A DNA stretch of 45,504 nt. It comes from Desulfobacterales bacterium. Lineage in GTDB: Bacteria > Desulfobacterota > Desulfobacteria > Desulfobacterales > JAQWFD01. Where the stretch lies: positions 1 through 45,504 of the forward strand of contig JAQWFD010000032.1 in NCBI GenBank assembly GCA_028704555.1, read 5' to 3'. The position numbers and the translations under genes were made by a program. The notes under the pieces were generated by a model, which ran no database searches, had not been told where the DNA came from, and worked only from the letters and a program-made list of their open reading frames with translations. Of the stretch, positions 1 through 8,739 are shown piece after piece; position 1 is the stretch's first letter, and every line of letters starts with the position of its first letter.

Positions 1-228
1 ATGAAATTAAGTGAGATGAAGAAAGGACAACGCGCAACAATTGTTCGGGTGGGTGGAATAGGTGCTTTGCGACGCAGAGTTCTTGAAATGGGAATGGGTA
101 AGGGCGTCGAGATATATGTCGAAAAATATGCTCCCTTGAAGGATCCGCTGGAACTGATCGTAAAAGGCTATCATGTTTCTCTTCGGGTTGAAGAGGCTGA
201 ACAGATCACCGTAGATGAGGTGAAGTAA
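1..228 (+). CDS. feoA: Ferrous iron transport protein A (FeoA)
   Basis: Small cytoplasmic SH3-like protein of 75 residues, the usual FeoA length. FeoA is thought to support the FeoB ferrous iron permease. The N-terminal LSEMKKGQ stretch, a glycine-rich turn near residues 18-21 and the 'RRRVLEMGMGKG' segment match the FeoA core domain. The stop is six bases from the feoB start, so the two are one operon. The ATG is the first base of the window, so any promoter, including a Fur site, lies outside what can be seen. A second tandem feoA could also lie upstream. Confidence 0.9.
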   Translation: MKLSEMKKGQRATIVRVGGIGALRRRVLEMGMGKGVEIYVEKYAPLKDPLELIVKGYHVSLRVEEAEQITVDEVK

Positions 229-234
229 TTAATT

Positions 235-2415
235 ATGAAATCAAACTGCTTGACCATTGCCCTTTCCGGTAATCCGAATTCCGGTAAAACAACGATTTTT
301 AATAACATTACGGGAACCCGTCAGAAAGTAGGCAACTGGCCCGGCGTTACCGTAGAAAAAAAAGAAGGGCATATATCCCGTTACGGGTATGAGATCAAAA
401 TCGTCGACCTTCCCGGAACCTACAGCTTAACCCCGTTTTCCATCGAAGAGATCGTTGCCCGGGATTTTATTCTTGACGAGCATCCGGATGTTGTGGTGGA
501 TATCATTGATTCATCCAACCTGGAAAGAAATCTGTACCTGGCCACCCAGCTCAGAGAGCTGGACTGCAAGGTGCTGTTTGCCTTGAACATGACCGATCTG
601 GCACGTTCCAGAGGCATCAAAATCGATGCTGAAAAACTCTCCGAACTGTTGGCGGTTAAGGTCGTGTTTACCGTGGGTAATCAAAACGAGGGGATTGACC
701 AGCTGTTGAAAGCAGCCATAGAGTTGGCCGAAACCGATGTAAATCTGTCGGAAAATCCCCGCCGGGTTCAATACAGCAAGGATATTGAACAATCTATCAC
801 TGAGCTGGAACACGAGATAAAACAGTATGCCGGTGCCCGCCTGCCGTATAATTTCAGATGGGCAGCCGTTAAACTGCTCGAGGATGATACGATTGTCCGG
901 AACCGAATCGCTGATTATGCGGGTGACCACAGTGAACATATACTGCGCAAGGCCGGTCAGTGCCGGGATCGTCTGATCAATCGCTTTGACGATGATCCGG
1001 AAATAGTGATGACCGATGAACGGTATGGATTTATTGCCGGCGTCATTAAAGAAATCCAGACAATCTCTACGCAACAGCGGGTGGATATATCCCGGAATAT
1101 TGATCTGGTATTGACCAATCGGTTTGTCGGGTTTCCTATTTTTATTTTTTTCATCTGGGCCATGTTTCAGTTGACCTTTACGCTGGGCGCGGTTCCCATG
1201 AACGGGATAGAAACCGGCGTGGAGTGGATTTCGAAAATGATGACAGGGATCCTGCCGGAGTCTCTGTTGAAAGATCTTGTCATCGACGGAATCATCGCCG
1301 GCGTGGGCAGCGTGATCGTGTTTCTGCCGAATATTTTGATTCTGTTTTTCTGTATCGCCATATTTGAAGATACCGGGTATATGTCCCGGGCGGCGTTTTT
1401 AATGGATAAAATCATGCACCTGATCGGGCTTCACGGAAAGTCGTTTATTCCCATGCTGATGGGATTTGGCTGTAATGTTCCGGCCATCATGGCGGCCCGT
1501 TCCCTGGAAAGCGAAAAAGACCGGCTGCTCACCATACTGATTACTCCGTTTATGTCCTGTTCGGCAAGGCTTCCCATTTATATCGTTATTGCGGGTACCT
1601 TTTTCAGTGCCAGGGCCGGAACCGTTATCTTCTGCATTTATCTGTCCGGCATCCTGGCTTCCATTTTAACCGGCCGTCTGCTTCGGTCCACGTTGTTAAA
1701 AGGGGCGGATGCCCCCTTTGTCATGGAGCTGCCTCCGTACAGAGTGCCCATGCTCAAAAGCCTCCTGATTCATATGTGGGACCGCAGCAAAATGTTTTTG
1801 AAAAAAATGGGAGGCATTATATTGGTCGGCTCCATCGTTATCTGGGCACTGGCCGCGTTTCCGAAGCAGACGCTCTATTCTCAGGACTATGATGCGCAGA
1901 TTCTTCAGCTGCAGACATCCTATCAGCAGAGCATCATCAATTCGCCTCCTGCGCAGATATCCTTACTGGAGGGCCGGCGCGATGAAGCGCTAAAACGGAT
2001 TTTTTCGGCCCGTAACGCTGAAAAAATTGAACAGTCGTATATGGGCCGTATTGGAAAAATTGTATCGCCGCTGTTTGCCCCTCTGGGTATCGATTGGCGG
2101 GGCAGTGTGGCGTTGATGACCGGCTTTGTCGCTAAGGAAATAGTGATCAGCACCATGGGAATCCTTTATGCTGCCGGAGAAAAATCCGATGCGCTTCGAT
2201 CCGCACTGATGGCTTCGGATATGACCCCCCTGGCGGGCCTGTCGATGATGTTTTTTGTGCTGCTGTATGTTCCGTGTCTGGCAACGTTAACCACGATCCG
2301 GCGGGAAACGAATTCGTGGAAATGGACATGGTTCAGCATCACGTACAGCACCGGCGTTGCCTGGGGAGTTTCCTTCTGCATTTATCAGGGAGGCAAGATC
2401 CTGGGGCTGGGTTGA
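235..2415 (+). CDS. feoB: Ferrous iron transporter B (FeoB), GTPase-permease
   Basis: Inner-membrane Fe(II) transporter of 726 residues, normal length. The N-terminal G domain shows G1 GNPNSGKT (residues 12-19), G3 DLPG (58-61) and G4 NMTD (118-121), followed by the helical GDI-like region. The permease part begins near residue 290 and contains the two cysteine-bearing core motifs GFGCNVPA and PFMSCSARLP, which are conserved in FeoB gates. Several strongly hydrophobic segments run to the C terminus. It follows feoA directly, and no FeoC-like gene follows; the next gene is a phosphatase. Fe(II) uptake fits an anaerobic lifestyle, which is inference. Confidence 0.95.
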   Translation: MKSNCLTIALSGNPNSGKTTIFNNITGTRQKVGNWPGVTVEKKEGHISRYGYEIKIVDLPGTYSLTPFSIEEIVARDFILDEHPDVVVDIIDSSNLERNLYLATQLRELDCKVLFALNMTDLARSRGIKIDAEKLSELLAVKVVFTVGNQNEGIDQLLKAAIELAETDVNLSENPRRVQYSKDIEQSITELEHEIKQYAGARLPYNFRWAAVKLLEDDTIVRNRIADYAGDHSEHILRKAGQCRDRLINRFDDDPEIVMTDERYGFIAGVIKEIQTISTQQRVDISRNIDLVLTNRFVGFPIFIFFIWAMFQLTFTLGAVPMNGIETGVEWISKMMTGILPESLLKDLVIDGIIAGVGSVIVFLPNILILFFCIAIFEDTGYMSRAAFLMDKIMHLIGLHGKSFIPMLMGFGCNVPAIMAARSLESEKDRLLTILITPFMSCSARLPIYIVIAGTFFSARAGTVIFCIYLSGILASILTGRLLRSTLLKGADAPFVMELPPYRVPMLKSLLIHMWDRSKMFLKKMGGIILVGSIVIWALAAFPKQTLYSQDYDAQILQLQTSYQQSIINSPPAQISLLEGRRDEALKRIFSARNAEKIEQSYMGRIGKIVSPLFAPLGIDWRGSVALMTGFVAKEIVISTMGILYAAGEKSDALRSALMASDMTPLAGLSMMFFVLLYVPCLATLTTIRRETNSWKWTWFSITYSTGVAWGVSFCIYQGGKILGLG

Positions 2416-2487
2416 ATGGCCGCCGGCATCCATCCGGTTGCGCCTCGTTTGCCGTTTCGATGATGTGCTTTCAGGAGAACCCCGGCT

Positions 2488-3123
2488 ATGGAAAAGATTT
2501 TTGTCATTGGTGATATCCATGGCTGCTTTCAAAAGCTGTGCACGCTCATGGATCGGATTGATTATGATGGCGAACAGGATACGCTCGTGTTTCTGGGGGA
2601 TTATATTGACCGGGGATATGAATCGTATGACGTGGTCCAGTATCTGGCGGGGTTGAGTGCCCGGCGGCAACGAATTGTTTTTTTGAAGGGCAATCATGAA
2701 CAGATGCTTGAAAATTATCTGGCCGGGACCATGCGGTTCGTTTATATAGTCAATGGGGGGGCTCAGACGCTGGAGAATTATCAGGCGCATCGTGCCGGGT
2801 CGCTTTCCCCCCTGATACCCGATAGCCATCTGAAATTTTTTTCCGGATTGCTTCTGTACTATGAAACCGATGATTATGTATTTGTGCACGCCGGGTTACG
2901 CGATAATGTGCCGTTAAGACGACAGCGGCCTGAAGATCTTCTCTGGATTCGCGATTTGTTTATCAGATCCGATCATGATTTTGGTAAGCGGATTATTTTT
3001 GGCCACACGCCATTTGCCGAACCGTTGGTGCTTCCGAATAAAATCGGAATCGATACGGGCGCAGTATATGGTAATAAACTCACCTGTCTGGAATTGCCGG
3101 CCTGTAAATTTTATTTTTCCTGA
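2488..3123 (+). CDS. PPP-family metallophosphoesterase (serine/threonine phosphatase-like)
   Basis: Cytoplasmic protein of 211 residues with the PPP-family metal-binding signatures GDIHG (8-12), GDYIDRG (37-43) and GNHE (68-71), then VHAGL and FGHTPF further on. Together these supply the bimetal-site aspartates, histidines and asparagine. The family includes bacterial Ser/Thr protein phosphatases of the PrpA/PrpB type and diadenosine tetraphosphatases (ApaH), and the short length fits the bacterial protein phosphatase group. The substrate cannot be told from sequence. It lies 72 bp after feoB on the same strand and could be co-transcribed. A run of seven G at 2755-2761 lies inside the gene. 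Confidence 0.85.
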   Translation: MEKIFVIGDIHGCFQKLCTLMDRIDYDGEQDTLVFLGDYIDRGYESYDVVQYLAGLSARRQRIVFLKGNHEQMLENYLAGTMRFVYIVNGGAQTLENYQAHRAGSLSPLIPDSHLKFFSGLLLYYETDDYVFVHAGLRDNVPLRRQRPEDLLWIRDLFIRSDHDFGKRIIFGHTPFAEPLVLPNKIGIDTGAVYGNKLTCLELPACKFYFS

Positions 3124-3379
3124 CCTCGTAAACGGTGTTCAGGGCTAACCATCCGTGGAGCGGATGGTGCATTGGAACCTGGGCAGTTTTCAGGCCGCGA
3201 TGCCGAAATGGCGAAGCAGATAATTCAGCGCTTCTGATTCCACCTGTTTTTGAAGCAACCCAATGGTGATGAACCCGTAAAAAGTACCCACGCCCGTTAT
3301 TCCCACGCAGGCGGGAATCTATAACGTGCTTAACTGACGGGATTTCTTATTTTATGTGAATGACAAATGAGGGCTGAAT
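3124..3379. other. Non-coding spacer with a degraded reading frame and an inverted repeat
   Basis: This spacer after the phosphatase gene holds no convincing gene. On the minus strand an open stretch of 42 codons (3190-3318) without an ATG ends in a protein-like tail, LLQKQVESEALNYLLRHFG, and may be the 3' end of a decayed gene. At 3299-3318 ATTCCC and GGGAAT arms form an inverted repeat of the type commonly scattered as short intergenic repeats in Desulfobacterota genomes. No T-rich terminator follows. Confidence 0.3.
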
Positions 3380-3466
3380 ATGACTTTTTACAAGGCGATC
3401 AATGTTATGATTATCAACGGAAGGCGGTTTGAATTTCTTATCCATATAAAAAGAGGCGGGTTATGA
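3380..3466 (+). CDS. Possible 28-residue leader ORF coupled to the downstream hydrolase
   Basis: Short open frame starting at ATG 3380 with a GAGG Shine-Dalgarno sequence about seven bases upstream. It ends in TGA at 3464-3466, overlapping the ATG of the hydrolase gene (3463) in an ATGA arrangement typical of translational coupling. The peptide begins MTFYKAINVMIINGRR and resembles no family I recognise. It may be a real small protein, a translational leader or chance. The support is only the ribosome site and the overlap. Confidence 0.3.
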   Translation: MTFYKAINVMIINGRRFEFLIHIKRGGL

Positions 3467-4089
3467 TAACGCAACTGCTGAAAAACATTAAGTGGCTCGG
3501 GCACTCCGGGTTTCGGATCCGGTCCGGTCAAACGGTGATCGTGATTGATCCCTATAAAGTCACGGACATTGTGCCTGCGGACATTATATTGATTACCCAT
3601 CCGCATTTTGATCATTGTTCCATAGATGATATCCGCCGGATTCAAAAGCCCTCGTCGGTTATTGTAACCGAATCCGACTCGGCAGAAAAACTTTCGGGCG
3701 ATATCCGTATCGTAGCGCCCGGGGACAAGTTGTCGGTTTACGGGATACAAATTGAAGCGGTCCGTGCCTATAATGTGAATAAAAATTTCCATCATAAGGG
3801 GAAAAACTGGCTGGGTTTTATCATCACGGTGGACACGATTCGAATTTACCATGCCGGAGATACGGATCTGATTCCGGAAATGGAGACGTTTTCGGCTGAC
3901 ATCGCCATGCTCCCTGTATCCGGCACCTATGTTATGAATGTTGAAGCCGCCGTTGAAGCGGTGAAACTGATTCAGCCCACGGTGGCGATTCCCATGCACT
4001 ATGACCTGATCATCGGATCAACCCGGGATGCAATCGAGTTTAAAAAAGCTTTGGAGGGATTATGCGACGTCGTTATTTTTTCAACCTGA
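3463..4089 (+). CDS. Metallo-beta-lactamase-fold metal-dependent hydrolase (UlaG/UPF0173-like)
   Basis: Protein of 208 residues with the metallo-beta-lactamase signature HPHFDH at residues 46-51, an early GHSGF turn (13-17), a later HAGDTD metal ligand segment and a C-terminal PMHYD. This pattern is that of the short metal-dependent hydrolases related to UlaG and UPF0173/YtkL. There is no signal peptide, so it is probably cytoplasmic. Substrates in this group are mostly unknown. Its 3' end overlaps the next gene by 28 bases, suggesting translational coupling. A purine-rich AGAGGCGGG precedes the start. Confidence 0.85.
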   Translation: MITQLLKNIKWLGHSGFRIRSGQTVIVIDPYKVTDIVPADIILITHPHFDHCSIDDIRRIQKPSSVIVTESDSAEKLSGDIRIVAPGDKLSVYGIQIEAVRAYNVNKNFHHKGKNWLGFIITVDTIRIYHAGDTDLIPEMETFSADIAMLPVSGTYVMNVEAAVEAVKLIQPTVAIPMHYDLIIGSTRDAIEFKKALEGLCDVVIFST

Positions 4090-4514
4090 AACTGGTGCTG
4101 ATAATCAGCTGCCTTTTGCTTATGCTGAGTACAACTGCACTGGCTGAGCGGCTCTCGGTTAAAGAGGCTACAGCGAATATCCGTTCAGGCCCGGGCACGA
4201 CGTATGACATATTGTGGCGGGTTGAAAAATTTTATCCGCTTGTTATTTTGAAAAAAAGTGGTAATTGGTATTTGTTCAGCGATTTTGAAGGAGATGAAGG
4301 CTGGATCAATGAGGCGCTGGTTTCCAGCGTTGCGTCAGTAATTGTAAAAAAAGATCACTGTAATGTTCGGTCCGGGGCGGGAACCGGATCCACTGTCGTT
4401 TTTACTGTCGATAAAGGGGTCCCGTTCAAAGTGCTGCAACGCAAAGACAGTTGGCTTCATATCCAGCACGCTGACGGAGATCAGGGATGGATCCATGCGT
4501 CTCTGGTCTGGTAG
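4062..4514 (+). CDS. Secreted bacterial SH3-domain protein
   Basis: Protein of 150 residues with an N-terminal signal peptide: basic MRRR, a hydrophobic core over residues 10-24, and likely cleavage after TTALA. Two SH3b repeats follow, each with the characteristic 'NIRSGPGT' or 'NVRSGAGT' strand and a C-terminal 'GWI' strand, at about residues 30-85 and 90-150. SH3b domains often bind cell wall peptides, so a periplasmic wall-associated role is likely, though no enzymatic domain is present. The start overlaps the preceding hydrolase gene by 28 bases. Confidence 0.82.
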   Translation: MRRRYFFNLKLVLIISCLLLMLSTTALAERLSVKEATANIRSGPGTTYDILWRVEKFYPLVILKKSGNWYLFSDFEGDEGWINEALVSSVASVIVKKDHCNVRSGAGTGSTVVFTVDKGVPFKVLQRKDSWLHIQHADGDQGWIHASLVW

Positions 4515-4631
4515 GACCCCGGCTTTTGCATCGGCTCAGAGGGCGGTGATTCGATAAAATCAACTTTTGCAGATGTTTCAGCCGAAGATCTGCAGATCCG
4601 GGGAAAAATATGTTGAAACAGGGGAGGAAAG

Positions 4632-5324
4632 ATGGCCAGGAAAACAAAAATATCACGTAAACAATTATTAAAAGGACCCGATGAATTTCTGACGTTCTCC
4701 AGTAAATTGATTCGGTATGCAGTGGAACACAAAACAGCGGTTTTATCGGTGGTGATAATCTGCATCTGTTTGCTTTCGGTGATTGTCGGGTATCGGCACG
4801 TCACGAATAGGGATGAAAACAACGCCTTTGCATTGCTTCAAAAAGCCACGAACCGGTATCAAGCGCTGGTTAATGAGAAGGGGGGGCCGGAAGCGATAGC
4901 CGATGTGGCAGGTGATTTCCAGAAGATTGTTGATACCTATCCCGGTCGGTATGGTGGGAAATTTGCAAAAGTCGCACTGGCCAATATCAATTACAATGCC
5001 GGGAAGATCGATGAGGCTGCCGGCCTGTATCGGGAGCTGCTGGATCAGTTCTCCGGTATATCTCCTTCCCGGGAGCTGATTATCAGCAGTCTCGGCTATT
5101 GCAGTGAAGCGAAGGGGGATCTGCCTGCCGCGATTACCTGGTTTGAGATGCTTGCAAATCCGGATGAGAACTCTTTTATGAAAAATGAAGCCCTGTTTCA
5201 TCTGGGACTTCTTTACGAGAAAACCGGAAAATCGGATCAGAGTGCGGATGCGTTCAAACAGATTGCCGCTGGTGCTGAAGGCTCATTATACTTTGAGCTG
5301 GCAAAAGAAAAAGCAAATGGATAG
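4632..5324 (+). CDS. Membrane-anchored tetratricopeptide repeat protein (YfgM-like)
   Basis: Protein of 230 residues with a basic cytoplasmic N terminus (rich in K and R, residues 2-14), one transmembrane helix at about 37-55 and a periplasmic TPR region. TPR-like helices such as 'KFAKVALANINYNAGKIDEA' and 'EALFHLGLLYEKTGKSDQSA' are evident. The architecture matches the YfgM/TPR_21 ancillary SecYEG factors, but the same layout occurs in other scaffolding proteins, and no BamB partner is adjacent. A seven-G run (4880-4886) lies in the gene. A GGAGG ribosome site precedes the ATG. Confidence 0.75.
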   Translation: MARKTKISRKQLLKGPDEFLTFSSKLIRYAVEHKTAVLSVVIICICLLSVIVGYRHVTNRDENNAFALLQKATNRYQALVNEKGGPEAIADVAGDFQKIVDTYPGRYGGKFAKVALANINYNAGKIDEAAGLYRELLDQFSGISPSRELIISSLGYCSEAKGDLPAAITWFEMLANPDENSFMKNEALFHLGLLYEKTGKSDQSADAFKQIAAGAEGSLYFELAKEKANG

Positions 5325-5420
5325 GCCTGAGGGGCAAAGACGGATAAAAATTCGGGCGTATGGGCACAATTTGTTTTTGCCGGGGACTATCATTATAGAT
5401 AGCGGGATTGATGCAAAATA

Positions 5421-5453
5421 AATGGCTGATCGAATTATATCCGATCAGCCATT
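5421..5453 (+). terminator. Perfect 12-bp hairpin, possible terminator or leader structure
   Basis: AATGGCTGATCG (5421-5432) is exactly complementary to CGATCAGCCATT (5442-5453) across a 9-base loop. It lies 96 bases past the TPR gene stop. There is no T-run after it on the plus strand, so a classical intrinsic terminator is not certain. It directly abuts an AAGGAG ribosome-binding sequence of a nine-codon reading frame. Confidence 0.4.
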
Positions 5454-5467
5454 AAGGAGAAAGACAG

Positions 5468-5497
5468 ATGAAAAATATTAGGTTTAATATGTATTAG
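5468..5497 (+). CDS. Nine-codon mini reading frame with strong ribosome site
   Basis: ATG at 5468 is preceded by AAGGAG (5454-5459), a near-ideal Shine-Dalgarno sequence at 8 bases spacing, and the frame ends at TAG 5495 (peptide MKNIRFNMY). It lies immediately after the 12-bp hairpin. It may be a leader peptide, the remnant of a gene truncated by the 13-bp direct repeat that carries its stop codon, or chance. No downstream plus-strand gene is available to be regulated within 7 kb. Confidence 0.2.
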   Translation: MKNIRFNMY

Positions 5498-5649
5498 GTT
5501 TAATTAATTTAATGCAATTTTTTTGCCAAATCGGAACTGTGAAGAAAAAAAGTTTATTTTTTAATGAAAAGTATAAAAAATACAAGCAGTTAGGTCTATC
5601 AGAATAAAGCGGTCATATAAATGGTAATTGCCTGCGTTTGGGCAATGGA

Positions 5650-5817
5650 GTTCAAATATTTGAACGGAAAAAGATGCTGGTATCTCTAACCTGCTGAATA
5701 TATTAAAGACTATGGATGTGTTTTCGGGTTCAAAATTTTGAACCCGAAAACACCGGGTGCTTGTCAGGCTGGATTCCCGCCCGTTTCTGCGTCAGACACA
5801 AGTTTAAAATTTTGAAC
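5650..5817. promoter_or_regulatory. Three spaced GTTCAAA-TTTGAAC palindromes (operator-like)
   Basis: GTTCAAATATTTGAAC at 5650-5665 is a perfect 16-bp palindrome. GTTCAAAATTTTGAAC at 5728-5743 is the centre of a perfect 36-bp palindrome spanning 5718-5753. A third copy with one mismatch (GTTTAAAATTTTGAAC) lies at 5802-5817, overlapping the stop codon of the sigma-54 regulator gene. Copy spacing is 78 and 74 bp, close to seven helical turns. The arrangement resembles multiple binding sites of a dimeric regulator, though the site lies at the 3' end of the gene. The 36-bp arm pair could instead act as a bidirectional terminator. Confidence 0.4.
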
Positions 5818-7186
5818 CAAAGTCCAGATGATATTTTTTGATTTTCTGATTCAGTCCGCTTTTCCCGATCCCCAGCAGTTGTGCGGCATGTGCCTGTACA
5901 TTATCTGAGAGTTTCATGGCCCGCTCGATCATTTTTTTTTCCACCATGGCGAGTGTATCATATAATTTTGCATCAGCCGGGACGTCTTCGATATGAAGCA
6001 CGTTGTAGGCGGTTTTCTTGAAATTTCTGGGCAGGTCGGAAACTTTGATCAGCCCGCCCGGGCATAGAATCATGGCTCGTTCAATCACATTTTCAAGCTG
6101 GCGGATATTACCGGGCCAGTTGAAGTCATGAAACAGCCGTTCAACTTCCTGATCAATGCCGGTAACGGGAATGTCGGATTGCCGTTCATCAGAATATTTA
6201 TTCATGAAGTGCCGGGTCAACAGGTGAAGATCTTCGGGACGTTCCCGCAAAGGCGGTAATGCAATATGGAGCACATTCAGCCGATAAAAAAGGTCCTCTC
6301 TGAAATGCCCCTGCTCCACTTCCTGCTTTAATGTTTTATTGGTTGCGGCAATAATCCGGATATCCACAGAGATCGTTTTGATGCCGCCGACTCTTTCAAA
6401 GACTTTTTCCTGAAGTACCCGCAGCAGTTTGACCTGGAGCAGTTGAGAAAGCTCTCCTATTTCATCCAGAAACAGCGTGCCCCCGTCTGCCAGCTCAAAT
6501 CGGCCTTTTTTCATGGAAGCCGCGCCGGTAAATGAGCCTTTTTCATGGCCGAAAAGTTCGCTTTCCAGAAGATTTTCAGCCAAGGCGGTGCAGTTGATGG
6601 CAATGAAAGGTTTGTCCCGTCGGGGACTGTTAAAATGAAGGGATTTGGCGACGAGTTCTTTTCCCGTTCCGTTTTCCCCTTCGATCAGTATGGTTGCCGT
6701 AGAGTTTGCCACCTTGCGAATCGTTTCAAAGACATCCTGCATCGAACGGCTTTTGCCAAGGATGTTGCCGAAGCTGTATCGGGATTCGACGGCATCGCGA
6801 AGCCGGGTGTTCTCCTTGACGACGCGGGACATGTCAAGTGCTTTGTTCACATAAGCGACCAGCTTGTCATTGTCAAACGGCTTGGTGATATAACTGAACG
6901 CCCCTTTTTGCATGGCTTCAACGGCTTTTTCAACCGTACCGTATGCGGTCATCATGATTACGGGAATGTCAGGCCGTTTGCTTTTAATTTTATCAAGCAT
7001 TTCAATGCCGTCCATCGAAGGCATTTTCATGTCTGTCAGCACCAGATCCACATCGGAAACATTCAGAATGTCCAGCGCATCGAAGGCATTGTTGGCCGTT
7101 AATGTTTCAAACCCTTCTTCTCCAAGAACAGCGCTTAAAATCAGCGGATAATTTTTTTCATCATCGACAATAAGAATTGTCTCCAT
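5804..7186 (-). CDS. Sigma-54-dependent response regulator, NtrC family
   Basis: Protein of 460 residues with the full NtrC layout: receiver domain with phospho-acceptor D52 in 'VLTDMKMPS', AAA+ domain with Walker A GENGTGKE, the sigma-54 contact loop as GSFTGA (variant of GAFTGA, threonine kept), Walker B '[12 protein letters not shown]', and a C-terminal Fis-type helix-turn-helix. It activates transcription from sigma-54 promoters when phosphorylated. Its partner kinase lies one base upstream on the same strand, forming a two-component operon. The targets are unknown. Its 3' end overlaps the third palindrome of the operator-like cluster. Confidence 0.92.
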   Translation of the reverse strand: METILIVDDEKNYPLILSAVLGEEGFETLTANNAFDALDILNVSDVDLVLTDMKMPSMDGIEMLDKIKSKRPDIPVIMMTAYGTVEKAVEAMQKGAFSYITKPFDNDKLVAYVNKALDMSRVVKENTRLRDAVESRYSFGNILGKSRSMQDVFETIRKVANSTATILIEGENGTGKELVAKSLHFNSPRRDKPFIAINCTALAENLLESELFGHEKGSFTGAASMKKGRFELADGGTLFLDEIGELSQLLQVKLLRVLQEKVFERVGGIKTISVDIRIIAATNKTLKQEVEQGHFREDLFYRLNVLHIALPPLRERPEDLHLLTRHFMNKYSDERQSDIPVTGIDQEVERLFHDFNWPGNIRQLENVIERAMILCPGGLIKVSDLPRNFKKTAYNVLHIEDVPADAKLYDTLAMVEKKMIERAMKLSDNVQAHAAQLLGIGKSGLNQKIKKYHLDFGSKF

Positions 7187-7187
7187 A

Positions 7188-8609
7188 TTATGTCTCCTTC
7201 AGGACAGGGAGCCAGACCGTTACCTGTGCACCCCAGACCGGCCGGTTCTCAATCCGGATCGTGCCGCCATGGGATTCGATAATGTTTCTGACAATACCCA
7301 GGCCAAGGCCGGTTCCGTTTTCCTTGGTGGTAAAAAACGGGTTCCAGACGTTTTCAAGAACATCCTGAGGGATGCCGGCGCCTTCATCTTTAAAGGCAAT
7401 GATAACATCCGATGCCGAAGCGCTGATATCGATGTGTATTTTTCCCCCATCGGGCATGGCTTGCATTGAATTGATGAGAATGTTCAGAAATGCCTGATAA
7501 AGCATGCCCGGGTCCGCAGAGATTTCCGGAACATCATCCTGGAGGTTTTTTATGATCGAATAGCCCTGCTGCTGCATATGCGTCGATAAGAAGGTGATAT
7601 TTTTTTCCAGGACGTCAATGATCCGGCAGGGAAGCAGATTCGGTTTTTTCGGTTTCGCACAATCCAGAAAATCCGTGATGATATGATTCAGCCGCATGGA
7701 TTCTTCAACAATGATATCCGGGATGGCGTTTGATGGATCAACGTCGGCCATCTTTTTTTTCAGCAGTTCGGCCGAACTTTTGATAATGCCTAGCGGGTTG
7801 CGGATTTCATGGGAAATTCCGGCGATCATTTCTCCCAGGGAAGACAGGTGCTTTGCCAGACTGAGCTGTTCTTTGAGTTCCATCTGCTCCAGAGCCCGTT
7901 TTTCGATGATGCCTTCACCGCGCTTGACAATAAACAGCAGTACCAGAAAAATAAGGCCCATCACCAGTGCATAGGTTTTGATCACCAGAATCTGGTATCC
8001 GGAGATGACTTTGTAGTCATCAGATAAATTCTGAATGATTTCGATGACCCCCAAGACAGGTCCGGATGCTCTTGAAAGGGGTTTTTCGGCTCGAAAGGGA
8101 ACGGACGTGATCAGTTTGCTTTCTTCAGGAAATCCCATCAGAATTTGCATAAAGTTGCCCCGTTGAATCAATTCGGAGGAGCATTTCCCGCCAATCGCTT
8201 GAGAATATCCGGTTCCGCCAAGATTTTCCTTGCCGACCAGGGTTTTGTCGATACTATATGAAATGATATTATTCATATCGTAGATTTTGACCATGTCGAT
8301 CTTGAAGCTGTGAAGGGTGTTTTTGACCACCTTGTCCATTCGTTCAAATTGATCCGGGTTTCTGAGCTGGATTTTACCGTATCTGAGGGCCACAGGGATA
8401 ACGAATTGCAGAAATACCTGATGATTTAAATTTTCGGCAAGCAGCAGGGCGTAATCTTCACTGGTTTTGCGCTGCATGGTTCGCGCCCAGTGAGAATTTA
8501 AAACAGCCAGCACCATCGTGCCAATAAAGATAACAATAAGACTCGTAAAGGTGAAGTATTTAACCAGTCTGAACGGTTTGACTTTTTCTTCTGTAACGTG
8601 TGAGTTCAA
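7188..8609 (-). CDS. Sensor histidine kinase with periplasmic sensing domain
   Basis: Membrane protein of 473 residues: transmembrane helix at about 18-38, extracytoplasmic region of roughly 165 residues (Cache/PAS-like by length, not certain), second helix at about 206-228, a coiled-coil linker, HisKA box with H267 in 'ISHEIRNPLG', and an HATPase domain with the N box 'NILINSMQAMP' and G boxes 'DEGAGIP' and 'GTGLGLGIV'. No HAMP domain is evident. It should phosphorylate the adjacent sigma-54 regulator. The signal is unknown. The gene order kinase-regulator resembles ZraSR/AtoSC-type pairs. Confidence 0.9.
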   Translation of the reverse strand: MNSHVTEEKVKPFRLVKYFTFTSLIVIFIGTMVLAVLNSHWARTMQRKTSEDYALLLAENLNHQVFLQFVIPVALRYGKIQLRNPDQFERMDKVVKNTLHSFKIDMVKIYDMNNIISYSIDKTLVGKENLGGTGYSQAIGGKCSSELIQRGNFMQILMGFPEESKLITSVPFRAEKPLSRASGPVLGVIEIIQNLSDDYKVISGYQILVIKTYALVMGLIFLVLLFIVKRGEGIIEKRALEQMELKEQLSLAKHLSSLGEMIAGISHEIRNPLGIIKSSAELLKKKMADVDPSNAIPDIIVEESMRLNHIITDFLDCAKPKKPNLLPCRIIDVLEKNITFLSTHMQQQGYSIIKNLQDDVPEISADPGMLYQAFLNILINSMQAMPDGGKIHIDISASASDVIIAFKDEGAGIPQDVLENVWNPFFTTKENGTGLGLGIVRNIIESHGGTIRIENRPVWGAQVTVWLPVLKET

Positions 8610-8739
8610 TCAATCAAGCTGTGTATGCAAAAAATGTTGAGTGGTTAGGTGCCTGAGTGCAAAACACGGTGTGTCGTTCGCGCACTGTCAGACAGATACA
8701 TTAACATATTAATTCAAATGATGTTATGGCAGTCGGTCG

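Larger units (their letters stand above)
5325..5803. other. Non-coding region between convergent genes, rich in palindromes
   Basis: This 479-bp AT-rich stretch separates the TPR gene (+) from the sigma-54 regulator (-). It holds a perfect 12-bp hairpin, a minimal reading frame with a good ribosome site, a 13-bp direct repeat (TATTAGGTTTAAT at 5476-5488 and 5492-5504) and three related palindromes built on GTTCAAA..TTTGAAC. No longer gene was found on either strand. Confidence 0.6.

Noticed and set aside
511..1074. 187-codon minus-strand frame inside feoB
   Set aside because: It is fully antisense to the conserved GTPase and GDI parts of FeoB and has no ribosome site or domain.
5620..5645. 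TGGTAATTGCCTGC as a sigma-54 promoter
   Set aside because: The spacing between the GG and GC elements is one base short of the required value and it is not upstream of a gene start.
6545..7102. 185-codon plus-strand frame opposite the sigma-54 regulator
   Set aside because: Antisense to the receiver and Walker A region, which are clearly coding.
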